In this document: piece after piece, positions 32,647 through 44,400 of the stretch
How positions within the stretch are numbered: the stretch's first letter is position 1
How the letters are laid out: every line of letters starts with the position of its first letter
From: Limonium bicolor
Taxonomy: Eukaryota > Streptophyta > Magnoliopsida > Caryophyllales > Plumbaginaceae
Direction of reading: 5' to 3'
Assembly: GCA_023374045.1 (NCBI GenBank)
Contig: CM041778.1
Coordinates: forward strand, 94,242,839 to 94,306,838
DNA length: 64,000 nt
Notes under the pieces: model-generated
Seen by the model: the letters and a program-made list of their open reading frames with translations, nothing else
The model's database searches: none
What the model was told of the DNA's origin: nothing
Program-made: the position numbers and the translations under genes

Positions 32647-34610
32647 TGTAACGACCCCAAAACCGGCCTAGGAGTTAGGGCCGTTACACGCCGCGAGTCT
32701 ACTACCTAACGTCGCAAGGCTCTAAACAAAACGAATCCCAAAACCAAATAACAAACTTGTATAAATACCAAAAGAGTTTACAAGATCTAAATACTTATAA
32801 GTCAAATACAAAGAGAGGCCCGAAGGCTACACAAACTCTAAAGCGTCCAACGCGCAAAGTAAACAAAGTCAACAAAACGTAAACAAACGAAGCTCCAGCA
32901 AGGGACAAGAGAGAGAAGATCCCACGAGCTCAATCTGCAACAAAGTAAAGGGGTGAGCTAACCAGCCCAGCAAGCAGAAGACTTCCTCAAGGAATCCCAC
33001 TCAAAACAGAAGTAGAAGAATAGTTTATAAACAGAGACGAAGGCGGAGTCAATATAATCAGACAGAAAGGAAGCACAAAATAGAAGCAGAGCAGAACGTC
33101 ACTTCAAATCATAGTCGGACTTTCAGAAACGGATACGGAAGAGTGGGACACTAGAAACAAGCTAACACAATAGAAGGACTCACGTAAGGTCCTATGGATC
33201 CGAAGATCCCACAACAGAAGCCGTAGAGACAGCTAACAGACCCGTCGGTCAAATAACGTCCTAAGGGAGACCCTAAGGAGTATAAACAGAAGGAATTCCT
33301 GCGCAGCATGCTACGGGACAGCCCGACCCGACTATCCAAGGCTCAGAAGCAAAGTAACTAGGTCCCAAAACCAAAAGCTCACAAAACAGATCTTAAGTGC
33401 ATGGAAATGCATATAAACAGCATAAGAGGCTTGTACACAGGTAGGGGAATCCAACCCCGCAAACGGAACTCAAAACGGAGCTAAAACAGAGAAGTTATGC
33501 TCAAAACAGTGGCATGTCCGAACTTACGTCCGACCTTGCAAGTTCGGACAGATGCCGAGAGTCAGAGATCACAGAAATGCCAAAGTCCGAACTTACGTCC
33601 GAACGTCGAAGTTCGGACGTAAGTCGAGAGTCAGAAACCAAAACTTCCATCGTGTCCGAACTTGCATCCGACCTTGCAAGTTCGGACACACGTCGAAACT
33701 TTTATGAAAATTCATCCTCGCGTCAGGTCCGAACTTACAAGTCTGGACCGATGTTCGGACACTTCAAAACCTTCAAAAACAAAACGCGCCCGATGACCTG
33801 TCTGAACTTACAAGTTCGGACAGACGTTCAGACAGTGCAAAACTGTCGAAATCCAGCAAGAACAGACGCGCAGAAGAGAACCAAAAACACCACAAACTCA
33901 CCCAAAATCCACAGAATGGTAAATCAGTACCCTCGGGGGTTTAGCCAAACGATCAACAACACAAAACTGATGCGAAAACACACAATCACAACACAATTGC
34001 AAATCAGAAACGCTAGAATAAAACAGCCCCCGAGGGTGAGTAAACAACCCCGATTCCATCCCCCACTTACTTCGAATTGTAGAGTTGAATCAGTCCAGAC
34101 AATGCCCACACTTAGCCAGACGAACAACGGTAGAGGAGAAGCACAGATCGACGCTGAATTCACAACCAAACAACCCAACAATCAGAAGACCTTCCTCACA
34201 AAACAGAAGCGACAACCGTTGAAACCGAAAGAGAAGCCCAAACCTGATTCACCGCAGAGGAAGAGCAATCACGCAGAACCGGAATTCGATCCCCAAACGC
34301 ACCAGCAACACACCAGGAATTAGCACTCAAGGAAGAAGGAGAGGAGAGGGATGCTAAAAACTGCTGAGAGGAGAACACACCACGTCTTGAAAACTGATCG
34401 GGAAAAATGAGCGAGAAAATAAAATGATGGACTCTCTTTTCCTTAATAATGACTTACCAAAATAAAAGAGAAGGGAGAAGACCTCCTTGCCCTCGTCTTT
34501 TAATTTAAAGACTCCGACGTCCCATCAGCTGTCCAAAGTAACACATAACATAAGCAACGATATAACCCGAAATGTCATGAAATCTGAAAACGTAAATACG
34601 GAGTATTACA
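32647..34610 (-). repeat. 5' LTR of the chromovirus (right copy)
   Basis: Near-identical to 26063-28024, 1964 bp, flanked on the right by the TSD GATCG (34611-34615). It includes the second copy of the palindromic array (33517-33842). Long open frames within it (for example 33514-34323 on +) follow from low stop density and are not genes. Confidence 0.96.
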
Positions 34611-34615
34611 GATCG

Positions 34616-35483
34616 TCATTTGGTTATCTTGATTACACACTTGACATTAATTTTCCTTGTTTATGAGTATAGATATTACTTGCTCAATGCTTGACAAAGG
34701 GTCCATCAGAATAATAATACCTCTTGAGTTTGTATGGTTTGTGCATTAACTTATTAGAAACTATAAAACTCCTTCACTAGAAACTCTCTTTAAATTCTTA
34801 AATTCACCTCATTTTCACTTTGGTTATTCCTGATCGATGTTGGTTCATCCCAATTCCACTTCAATTTAGTGAAATACGTAGTGATAGTGTCACTATCTTG
34901 CTTCATATTTACTAATTGAACCTTTCTTAGCTATCTCTTCTCGGCAAGATCTTTTTCATAAATCTTTCTCATACATATGCTATCACATTGTCTCCAAGTG
35001 ATTGCTTCTTTTCGTGAATCATGATAAAATTTTGGAAGTCATGTCTCCAAGACCATCCTAGGGCGAAACCTTACGTGCATAAAGGTATATAGCCACTTGT
35101 ATCCATTGTTTTGTTAGTCTTTTAACCCTAGATTTTGTAGGACGTGCCGAATAGGTAGTCCTTTACAGCTTAATGTTTTGATGGGATTTAGGTCATAGAT
35201 GAAAGAAAACAATTCAATCTAATACCAAATTGAAATTTAATGATACTAGATGAAAAAATACAAGGTTTAGCGAACATAATTTTTCTCCCTCGTCCTTACA
35301 ATGCTTCGACACTACAAGATAAGAGGTAGGTATGGAGCATCAGGCCTAAGCCTTTCAATAATATTTGACAAACTTGGAAAAAACGTGAAAATTGTGAAGA
35401 ACAATTAAATTCTTTAGTTTTTGTAGTGGCAAAAACCGAGAATGAGTTGCCACCAACATTCTTCATTAACAATATACTAGTCT
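34616..35483 (-). pseudogene. decayed copia gag, central part
   Basis: On - at about 35010-34860 one frame reads IYEKDLAEKR, a stop, then LRKVQLVNMKQDSDTITTYF and TKLKWNWDEPT. This is the central copia gag (UBN2-type) segment with the expected KQ...I..YF..LK pattern. Both sides are frameshifted. The gene was cut by the chromovirus at 34611 and by the LINE at 35484; its start lies at about 50680. Confidence 0.65.
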
Positions 35484-35699
35484 TTTTTTTATAATTGTAG
35501 GCTTTCGCCATTTTATTGATAAGTAAGGATGGGTTTTTGGATGGGCCTCATTAAAACCTCCCTAGGCAAAACCCGATGGGAAAAAGCTTAGGGAGGAAAA
35601 AGAGTACCCCCACATCCAATTACATACCTAGATGCCAAACTAAACCAAAACACCAAAAGGAAACAACAACTTACATATCCGGTTACATTAAATCATTAC

Positions 35700-36887
35700 T
35701 TATCGATACTATATGTAGTCCTTAAGGGACGAGTTGTTCAGGAACATCCCTGAAGAAATACTCATGCCCTTCCACCAGCATTTTGTCCATCTCCATACAC
35801 CTAGCTTGATTTGGATGACAATCCTATCAACGTTCAGTGCTTCTCCTCTAAAGATAGCGTTATTCCGGTGTAGCCAAATATAATATATCCCGTAGCATAG
35901 GGATGATGATTTCCAAATTTTCTTGGCCTTACCGCTTATCTGCTGCGCACACCAATCTTAGTAAATTTCTACAGTCGAATCCTTAAAACCGAAGGGAACA
36001 TTCCACCAGAGAAGAATCCGATTCCAAACTTGCCTAATTTTGGGGCACAAGAATAAGACATGTTCCAGTTTCTCCATGTCTCTCCTACACCAAGGGCACA
36101 AACTTTGACCAATCGGCACAATATCTCTTTCGAAGAGAAACTCTCTAGTCGCAAGTCTCCGAATGAGTGTAAACCAGAGTGTTATCGCTACCCGTGGTTC
36201 ACATAGACCCTTCCGAATGTTTTGCCAGTTCATGCCCCCATGCCCTGTCCCATGCTCATTCCCTGCATACGACTCATCACACATGCGTAGAGTGATATCC
36301 TTAGTCATCGAGCAGCTCCCACTTCCAGCCCATATGCATTCATCATTTACGTCCTGCACCGGCATGTTGCTCTCCAGTATTTCATACAAACCCACGGTCA
36401 TCTCCTCTTCATACATGAACAGCTGCCGCCGCCACATCAGTTTCCACGTCCATACCGATTCCGACCAAGCACCCATGCTTGACACCATGCTATCCTGCTG
36501 CGTACTAATTTGAAACAGCCGTGGGAACAGGTCTTTAAGGGCTATATGTGAACACCACCTGTCATGCCAGAATGAGATGTTATCGCCTTTGCCTAGTACT
36601 ACACGGATACGGTCAGCAAGGATATCCTGGATTGCTTCATTTTGGTGGGTCGCACGAGTTATGGAATACCATATTCCTTTTTGGCCATTTGCAACATTTT
36701 CGTACTCCCCGACATATAAACCCCGCCTGGTGCGGTATATAGACCCAACCACTTTCTTCCATAATGGAAATTGATTGCGGGCGAATTGGAACCTCCATTT
36801 AGCAAGAAAAGCTAGATTCTTAACTTGTAAATCATTAAACCCCAGTCCACCAAACAGCTTTGGGCGCGTCATTCGGGACCACGTCAC
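35700..36887 (-). pseudogene. LINE ORF2 C-terminal region with zf-RVT
   Basis: Contains FGGLGFNDLQVKNLAFLAKW and FWHDRWC, then the zf-RVT part (GLCEPRVAITLWFTLIRRLA, then QSLCPWCRRDMEKLEHVLFL and CP), matching the truncated copy at 22.7 kb. The frame breaks near 35958 and continues in another to about 35700 (YYIWLHRNN). Confidence 0.88.
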
Positions 36888-38413
36888 TGTAGATAAAAAA
36901 TTTCACTCCTTTTTCCCCAAAAGAATTGTCTCTGGAGCCTCGCTAGACTCTTCCTTACCTTGCTAGGGATCACAAATAGACTGACATAATATAGAGGGAG
37001 AGAATCAAGGACTAACCGTATAAGCACCGCACGACCCGCTTTTGAAAGGCTAGAGGCTTTCCATGTTGCTAACTTCATTTCGACTTTTCGCAACACTGGC
37101 TCCCATGTGGATGCCTTCCTAGTATTTGCTCCCAACGGACACCCAAGGTATGTCGTTGGTAAGGAGCCCACCTGACATGAGAAATATCTTCTATCATCTT
37201 AATTTCCTCCTCGTTTGTGTTGATACCATATGCTTTCGACTTCTCCAGGTTGAGGCTTAATCCACTCATCTCCTCAAAGCCAATGAGTATTCTATGAAGC
37301 TGTACCAGTTTGTTCTTATTTACCTCACTAAATAGCATCACATCATCAGCAAATTGCAAATGAGTGATCCTTACTTGCCTTCCCCCAATCTTAAGCCCCG
37401 AAAATAATTCTTGCTCCACCATGTCCTGGATTATCCAGCTTAGTACCTCAACAATAATCACAAAGAGAGAAGGAGATAAGGGGTCACCTTGGTGAAGTCC
37501 CCTAGCGGGAGAGAATGGTTTTGTTGGGGACCCATTCACCAGGATGGAGATCTTCGCCGTAGTGACACATTCTTTTATCCAGCCTCTCCATTTCTCTCCA
37601 AATCCCATATTCCCATGCATTATGTCCAGAAAATCCCAAGAGACGCAGTCATAAGCCTTTCTTATGTCAATTTTTAGCAGCACTCCTTTTTTCTGCTCTT
37701 CTTTAGCCAAGTTATCACCTCATTTGCAATAAATGGGCCTTCTAATATGTTTCTTCCTTTGACAAACCCTGTTTGCGTTTCTCCAATGAGTTTCGGTAAG
37801 AGGGGGTTCAGCCGGCTGCTTAAGATTTTGGCTATTACCTTATATACGCACCCCACCATACTTATGGGGCGATATTCCTCAATACGAGTTGCCTCCGGTT
37901 TCTTAGGGATTAGAGCAATCCATGTGGTATTCACTCCCTTTTCCAGTTTTGAATCAATGAAGAATCTCTGGACATCTTTCCCGAATTCCTTTCCGATAAT
38001 CGGCCACATCCTTTTTATAAAATTCATATTAAATCCGTCGAATCCCGTAGCCTTTGATCCGCTGCAGTGAAATACTGCCTGCTTGATTTCCTTCACCGTG
38101 GGAATGTTTTCGAGCTGGCTGCTTCATCAGCATTTAGGACCGAATGATTCTCTCTTGGCGGTTCAATGCCAAACGTCTGACATGCCTGGTATAACCTTTT
38201 GTAATATTGCACTATGAATTCTTTGACTTCCACTAGGCTGTCTATCACACCATCATCAGTCACCAGGCACGTGATCAACTTCTTTCGGTAATTCAGAGTA
38301 GCCCTCTTATGAAAATACTTCGTATTATTATCCACTTCTCTCAGCAATTTATCCCGAGACAATTGTTTCCAGTAGACTTCTTGTGCCTTCTCTGCCCTTT
38401 CCAAATTTATCAT
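36884..38413 (-). pseudogene. LINE ORF2 reverse transcriptase
   Basis: Non-LTR RT motifs are present in order: KYFHKRATLNYRKK (38.3 kb), GSKATGFDGFNMNFIK and PKKPEATRIEEYRPISMVGC (38.0-37.9), then LLKIDIRKAYDCVSWDFL and RGLHQGDPLSPSLFV (37.6-37.5), and the catalytic FADD (HLQFADDVMLF, about 37340). TYLGCPLG follows (about 37150). Three frameshifts break it (near 38095, 37690 and 37140). Confidence 0.92.
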
Positions 38414-39370
38414 CGCGTCAACTCTTTCATTCTCAAACTGGGCGGTGCATTAGCTTCTTCTATTTTACGTTCTATCCCTCTGAGCATCTCTTTTCTCTCC
38501 TGAATTCTGGCATTTAACTCGCCAAAGGTTTCCCTGTTCCACTTCCTTAAAGGCGCTTTTAATCTCTTCTGCTTGCTCGACGTTGACCCGTACTTCATAC
38601 TCCCCCATTGGTTACTGATGAACTTAGCAAAATCCGGGTGGTCCAACCACGCGTCAAGTGACCTGAAAGGTTTCGGTCCCCAGTTAACTGTATCAGTCTT
38701 TACCACCAAGAGTCGGTGGTCTGATACACTCCATTCTCTTGATCTGAGGGTAACATTTGAGTATTGATGTAGCCATTCGTGGGTCACGAAACTTCTTTCG
38801 AGTTTACTGAGGGAGCCATTTTTCCTCCACGTAAAAGTAGCATCCTGCAACTGTAATTCAATGAGCTGCATATGGTCTACCCATAGCTGAAATTCTCGCA
38901 TGCCTCTGGTATAACGATTCCAGTTTGCTGGTGCCCTCTTCGTTGGGTTCAGAACCTCGTTAAAATCTCCAATGAATATCATTTCAGGACGCCAGCTATC
39001 TTTGACTTGCAAGAGTTCGTCAAACATGGACTTCTGTTCGTTTACATCACACGGAGCGTATACTACTACCACCGCGCTCCTCGTACCTTCTTCCAAGGAT
39101 TTGACTTCAATCATTATCCATCTGGTTCCCTTTTCTACACTCAAGATTTCAACTTCTTCTTCATCCCACAATATCACAATCCCACCCGACTAACCCTGAC
39201 TAGGAATTTCATCCCATGCCAAGTTGTTTCTTTTCTTGCCCCAGAAATTTGGAATCACCTTTGCTGCTGTCCCTCGTTGGTGCATCTCGACAAGGCCTAG
39301 AATAGATAGCCTATAGCCCCTGATCTCTTTACGGATTTTCCTCTGCTTACTTGCGGAGCCCATCCCTCTT
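38410..39370 (-). pseudogene. LINE ORF2 apurinic-type endonuclease
   Basis: It starts at NIRGMGSASKQRKIRKE. An in-frame TAG (about 39190-39192) stands where Trp is expected before SGGIVILWDEEE. The catalytic motifs IFIGDFNEVLNP and SVSDHRLLVV are intact. This domain nicks the target DNA for target-primed reverse transcription. Confidence 0.9.
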
Positions 39371-39449
39371 ATATTTGGGCTCCGATTGCCACCATGTCCT
39401 CCTATTTGTTGGAAGACTGCAATTTCTTGATGATACTCTCCTTTGTATT

Positions 39450-40010
39450 TTATGGATTTGGTATGCGGCAACCCAGCTGGGTCAACAGGTCTATACACTC
39501 CTCAACCTCTTTATTGTTGTTAATGATTTTTCCTCTGGCGTCCCTTGCTGGACAATCGTTTCCCGCCTGATATGGTGGGGGAGTATTGTGAATTAAATCT
39601 ATGAAAAGACTCATTCCTTCCTTACCTGGAGAAATGACATGTACATCATGTTGTCGTTGCTGACCAGGGCCAGGACTTACTTTTGTTGTGCCTTCTTGTT
39701 CACTTTGACTCCCAACGTTTACATTCTCTTCTGGGTTAATAATGCCGTCGTTTTCTAGATTTTGCATGGCCCATGCATTATTACCGCCTTTGTCTTTTCC
39801 ATTTCCATCTTGTGTCTCCTGATCGAAAAAGGTTTCTGGAATGATTAATTCATTTTCACTACCAGCTCCTTCCATACATAGTGTTTGTCCTTTTAGGTCC
39901 TCGGAGGTATTGGGACTTGGGCTCTCTCCTACTTTAGTATTTGTCTTTTCAGACTCCTCCTCCGTTACCTTATTCATGGGGAGCAGTGTCACCGCTTCGT
40001 TTGGGGGGGG
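39450..40010 (-). pseudogene. LINE ORF1, C-terminal part
   Basis: Polar, acidic tail region without a strong domain (EESEKTNTKVGESPSPN, QGKDKGGNNAWAMQ-like stretches). It ends near 39450 just before ORF2. It continues the ORF1 frame interrupted at the G-run, where CCCCC codes for consecutive prolines. Confidence 0.7.
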
Positions 40011-40015
40011 GGGGG

Positions 40016-40736
40016 TGAAGAGGGGAAAATATGTCCAGAAGCCCCAAAGAAAGAACAATGGTCTAGTAGAGCAAAAGAGAAGGGAAGAGGCCAGGGTAAC
40101 GACCGGGCGTCCCTGTCTAAAGCCCGAACAGGCCACAAGCAGTGACCGGTCGCTTTCGACCAGTCGCCACGATTTCAAGAACATAGCATAGAGAGTGACC
40201 GGTCGCCAGTGACCGGTCACCAAAAGCGTCACTACGACCGGTCGTTTATGACCGGTCGCCTGGAATGAAAGATGTAGTATAAGAAGTGACCGGTCGCCTG
40301 TGACCGGTCACCAAATACGGTACGAATAGCGACCGGTCGTCTGTGACCGGTCGATAGGGGAATAAAGCAAGTACAAGTAGCGATTGAAGGTAGGGAGGTT
40401 AGGATAAGATATTTATCAGATATTTTGTGGGTCTACCAAGATATTTATGTGCCAGGCTGGCACAATGTGATGGGCCAGAAGGCCTGTGAGAAACACTATA
40501 AATAGGGGTTCACCCCCCAATAAAAGGCACGCGATCAAGACTTGAGAATTTCCACTGTTGCATTGTTGTTCTGAATCTCTCTCTTCCCCTTCGCACCCCC
40601 TTTATTCGGTAACCAGGTAACTCGGTAGAACTCGAAGAGCTTGACGATAGATTAGGATTCCATCTAGTGAATTACACGTGAAGATCGTTTGAGAACTTAG
40701 GGATTTGTAGAGAACATAGGGATTCGTACCATTTCA
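40016..40736 (+). repeat. 5' LTR of the Tat element
   Basis: 721 bp. The U3 array of GACCGGTC lies at 40141-40352. A TATA box (CTATAAATAGGGG) is at about 40497. The LTR ends CATTTCA, followed after two bases by the primer site. Confidence 0.95.
40141..40352. repeat. GACCGGTC palindrome array in Tat LTR U3
   Basis: Nine exact GACCGGTC octamers plus one variant (GACCAGTC). They occur in pairs about 10-16 bases apart, as in GACCGGTCGCCAGTGACCGG followed by TCACC. The second LTR has the same array at about 48530-48735. Confidence 0.95.
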
Positions 40737-40738
40737 TT

Positions 40739-40756
40739 TGGTGCCGTTTGTGGGAA
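40739..40756 (+). promoter_or_regulatory. primer-binding site of the Tat element
   Basis: TGGTGCCGTTTGTGGGAA follows the LTR after two bases. The form resembles the TGGCGCCGTCTGTGGGA sites of other Tat-type elements. The priming tRNA is not identified with confidence. Confidence 0.65.
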
Positions 40757-40872
40757 CCGAACAGCTCAGATCTAGCAACCACGAGTCCACCGACGAGAAT
40801 AATAACTTTGGAAAACATACGAAGTCGACACATCTAAGAACGAAACTATGTTTTTGCAGGTTAGGAACGAAG

Positions 40873-42227
40873 ATGGCACCCAGAACAAGGAAAAATCTGC
40901 AAACCAACGACGGAAGTACCGGACCCGAGGCAACCCACGACTCCATCTCCAAAAAAGACCTAGAAAACATGCTGACAAGCCTCACCAGATCCATCGACGA
41001 AAAATCGTGGAAGGAAACGAGCTCCTGCAGCAGGAATTGATGCAGAGAGACGAGTTATTCCAGCGAAAGTGGGAGGAAATGTCAAAGGTGATAGATCTCC
41101 TGAAAGGTCGAGATGCAGCTGGAAGCAATGACGGGAAAAGAAGCACCCGAGGGGAGGCCTTAATCACTATCGAGGAGGAAGAAGATGACGCCATCGACAT
41201 GAGCCTATATCCCTTCTCCGAAAAAATCCGTAGAGCCAAACTCCCGCCCCACTTCGTCGCCCCGGCGGTGGAGAAGTACGACGGTACTGGGGACCCTGCT
41301 CAGCACATTAAGAAGTTCATGTTCGCCATGAACACCCAGGGGATTAGCTCCCTCGCCTTGTGCAACTTATTCCCTGGAACACTCTCCAAGAGAGCCTTGA
41401 GCTAGATCTCGTCTAGACCACCCCAGTCGATCTCCAGTTTCAAATAGCTAACCGAGGAATTCTAGCAATACTTTACGGCTAGTAAAAAGGTAAAAAGGGA
41501 AACAATAGAGCTCATGGATGTGAAGCAGGCGAAGGGGGAGACTGTGAAAGAGTACAGCGAGCGGTTCCACAAGCAGGTGGCTGAAATTGATGATATCGAT
41601 GAAAAGATACTGATCAAGGCCTTTGGTAATGGCTTGGCCCACCCCCGCCTCGCTGGAAAAATAGCCACCAAGGCGCCAAAGTCGCATGGTGAGTTAGCCG
41701 AGATGATCCACGACTTCCTCAAATCAGAAGTTGCGGAGAATAAGGCCAAGAAGCTCCTCAACAACTTTAGGGCCCCCGCTGCGGGTGAGAAGAAGGGAGG
41801 CCGGACAGGAGGGGCGGTTACGACCGGAGGATCGCACCAAGGGGGAAGCCGATACAGGCCTTATTCCAAGACCCCGGCCCCCCAGGGACAACAGGCCTCG
41901 AGCTCCAGAGCCTTCCCAACGGTACTGATAGACCCGGGGAAATATGCCGCTGCCGTAAGAGAGGGACTTCTACCCCCACCGAGAAAGCCCAACCCAGGAG
42001 AGGTGCCGGTGGCCTTCTGTGAGTACCATGGGCACCGCAGCCATAGGACCATAAATTGTGCGAACCTCGCCAAGGAGCTAAGGCTAATTGAGGAGAACAA
42101 GAAGAAAGGAAGGGGAGCCCAGCAAAGGCAACACCATGGTAGCCAGTCCTCCCGGCCTAAACGAGAAGGAGAAGTCCACCCAGAATTGGATCATAGCAAG
42201 TCCTTCGGGGTAATCACAGGTCTGTAG
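40873..42227 (+). pseudogene. Tat gag
   Basis: ATG at 40873 (MAPRTRKN). A frameshift near 41010 leads to the gag domain (LPPHFVAPAVEKYDGTGDPA, about 41240-41300). A stop (41403-41405) then interrupts the segment where WF..L is expected. The frame 41514-42227 carries KGETVKEYSERFHKQV and the Tat-type knuckle CEYHGHRSHRTINC, followed by LAKELRLIEE. Confidence 0.88.
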
Positions 42228-42438
42228 ATTGCCTAGGGTAATTCTCTAGGGTAGGGGGCGAGGTTCCCCTTTAGAAAGAAAGAATCACCTCTATACCCTG
42301 CAGGGGGCTGTAGCTCGTTACTACTTTATTAAAGCTTTTTTATATAAACGATTGCATCCTGATAAAGTTTCACGTATCTCGAAGCTTACAAATAAACAAA
42401 GCTAACAAAACAAAATAAAGAAACTAATAAAATTCTCC

Positions 42439-44400
42439 TTGAGAATGCTCACAGGACTATTCTCAGAAGTGGGGCCCTTGACCCCCAATGAAAGGAAAAG
42501 ACACGTCCACGAGGTTCACCGAGAACTCCCGGACAAGAAGGATACGAAACATCAAAAGCTCCCCCCAATTTACTTCACTGAGGATGATGAAGACGGAGTC
42601 CTGTACCCGCATAACGACCCACTGGTCATAAGGGCTCAGGTGAGCGACCGCATGATGGAAGGAATCCTGGTCGACAGTGGAGCAGGTGCTAATGTCATTT
42701 CTGCCGAGGCGGTAAAGAAACTCGAGATCCCGGAAGATAGGATCAAACCCTATTCAGCTGTACTGGGTGGTTTCGTAGGAGGGATCTCGGCCAAGTCTAC
42801 AGGGAGCATCGACTTCACTATCACCCTAGGACAAGGGGATGAGAGACACACGGAAGAGTTGACAGCCTTCATCCTTCCCGGGCTTTCTGGGTACAATATG
42901 TACCTCGGGCGACCAGGAATAAATGCCTTTAGAGCCATTTGTAGCACCCACCATCTAAAAATGAAGTACCTGACCAGGTCAGGGAAGCTCGTTACGGTAA
43001 GAGGAAGCCAGAAAGTCGCACGGGTATGCGAGGTGCGGATCATGGAGAACCTACCAGGAAATGAGACTGTCAAAACCGTGGGGTCCGAGAAGGAATTCAA
43101 GGGAAAGCTTCCCCTCCCCGACGAAACAGCAGAGCGGTATGAGGCACCCGCTGATCTCCCAAAAGAGGTACCTCTACGAACTAACCCCAACAAATTCTTT
43201 AAAATTGTAAATTCCTTTGACAGCGAAGAACAAGTCCATCTAACAAGATTCCTGGAAAAAAGAAGGGCCACATTCGCCTGGAGCACAGAAGAGATGCCCG
43301 GAATAGACCCAAACGTTATCCAGCATGATCTCAACGTAGACCCAGCGCACTCGGCAATCCGCCAAAGAAGAAGGGTGATCGGAGCAGAGAGGGACCAGGC
43401 TGCTCGAGAAGAAGTCCAAAGACTCCTGCAAGCAGGTTTTATCAGAGAGGTATCATACCCCAAGTGGCTGGCGAACGTAGTTATGGTAAAGAAATCCAAT
43501 GGGAAATGGAGAATGTGTGTGGATTTCACCGACCTAAACAAGGCATGCCCCAAAGACTTTTACCCGTTGCCATCGATAGATCGACTGGTCGTCTCATCGG
43601 CCCAAAGCTCCGTCTTGTGCTTTCTAGATGCGTTCTCCGGGTATAACCAGATAAAGATGAACGAGAAGGACTCCGAGAAAACTTCTTTCGTCACCTCAGC
43701 AGGAATCTTCTGCTACAAAGTGATGCCATTCGGATTGAAAAACGCCGGCGCGACTTTCCAACGAATGATAGACAAAGTGTTCCGGGAGCAACTCTCGAGA
43801 AATGTGGAAGCTTATGTGGATGATATAGTCGTGAGAAGCCCGTCCAAAGAACAACACATGAAAGACTTGGAAGAGACATTCACCACGCTCGACAAATTCC
43901 AGATCAAACTAAACCCGGAAAAATGTGTATTCGGGGTCACCAAAGGAAAATTCCTTGGGTTCATCGTTGGACAGCGGGGAATAGAGGTGGACCCGGAAAA
44001 AACCCAGGCGATTCTCGACCTCAGCCCTCCCAGAAGCATTAAAGACGTCCAAGCCCTCAACGGGAGACTCACAGCCCTGAGCAGGTTCTGTTCAAAGCTA
44101 CAGGAAAAAGCAATCCCGTTTTTCAACACGTTGAGAAAGAACAGCAAGTTCCAGTGGGGACAAGAATGCAAAGAAGCCTTCGAGAAAATCAAAGAGATGC
44201 TTCGAGAATTACCCAAGTTGGGAGTCCCAACGCCCGGTCAAGACCTCTACCTCTACCTGTCCGCATCGGCATGGGCAGTGGCAGCGGTCCTAATCATGGA
44301 GGACAAAAAGAAGAAGATTCCCGTCTACTACACAGGAAAGATCCTGACTCCCGTAGAAAGACGTTACACTAATCTAAAATTTCTCTGGCCTATGGCCCAT
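42439..44400 (+). pseudogene. Tat protease and reverse transcriptase, truncated RNase H
   Basis: The aspartic protease motif DSGAGANVIS lies near 42673-42702. The RT domain follows: GFIREVSYPKWLANVVMVKK, DFTDLNKACPKDFYPLPSID, FLDAFSGYNQI, and the catalytic YVDD at about 43813 (EAYVDDIVVRSP). RNase H starts (LYLSASAWAVAAVLI, then YYTGKILTPVERRYTNLKFL) and is cut at about 44400, directly at the stop codon of the antisense gene. About 700 codons are uninterrupted. The open frame continues past 44400 to 44586 only as the complement of the antisense gene. Confidence 0.92.

Larger units (their letters stand above)
26063..34610 (-). mobile_element. Ty3/gypsy retrotransposon, chromovirus (Tekay/Del-like), full length
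   Basis: Two ~1963-bp LTRs flank a 4.6-kb interior reading gag, protease, RT, RNase H, integrase on -. The 5-bp TSD GATCG is perfect (26058-26062 and 34611-34615). The LTRs differ at about twenty positions (about 1%), mostly C/T or G/A transitions, so insertion is recent. The coding frames nevertheless carry several 1-base indels and stops, so this copy is non-autonomous now. Integrase precedes a chromodomain-like tail, as in Tekay/Del chromoviruses. It is inserted in the decayed copia element. Confidence 0.96.
35484..40010 (-). mobile_element. L1-type LINE, 3' three quarters (5' part at 49098-50640)
   Basis: Read on -: end of ORF1, ORF2 with endonuclease, RT and zf-RVT, a 3' UTR and an A-tract (T-run 35484-35491 on +). 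The 3' UTR matches the truncated LINE at 22.7-23.5 kb, so they are one family. The Tat element splits ORF1 at a G-run (40001-40015). Adding both parts gives about 6.1 kb, near full length. No clear TSD was found. Confidence 0.92.

Noticed and set aside
33514..34323. 269-codon open frame on + (and counterparts at 26.9-27.8 kb)
   Set aside because: It lies wholly inside a chromovirus LTR, covers the palindromic array, is matched by open frames on the other strand and has no domain.
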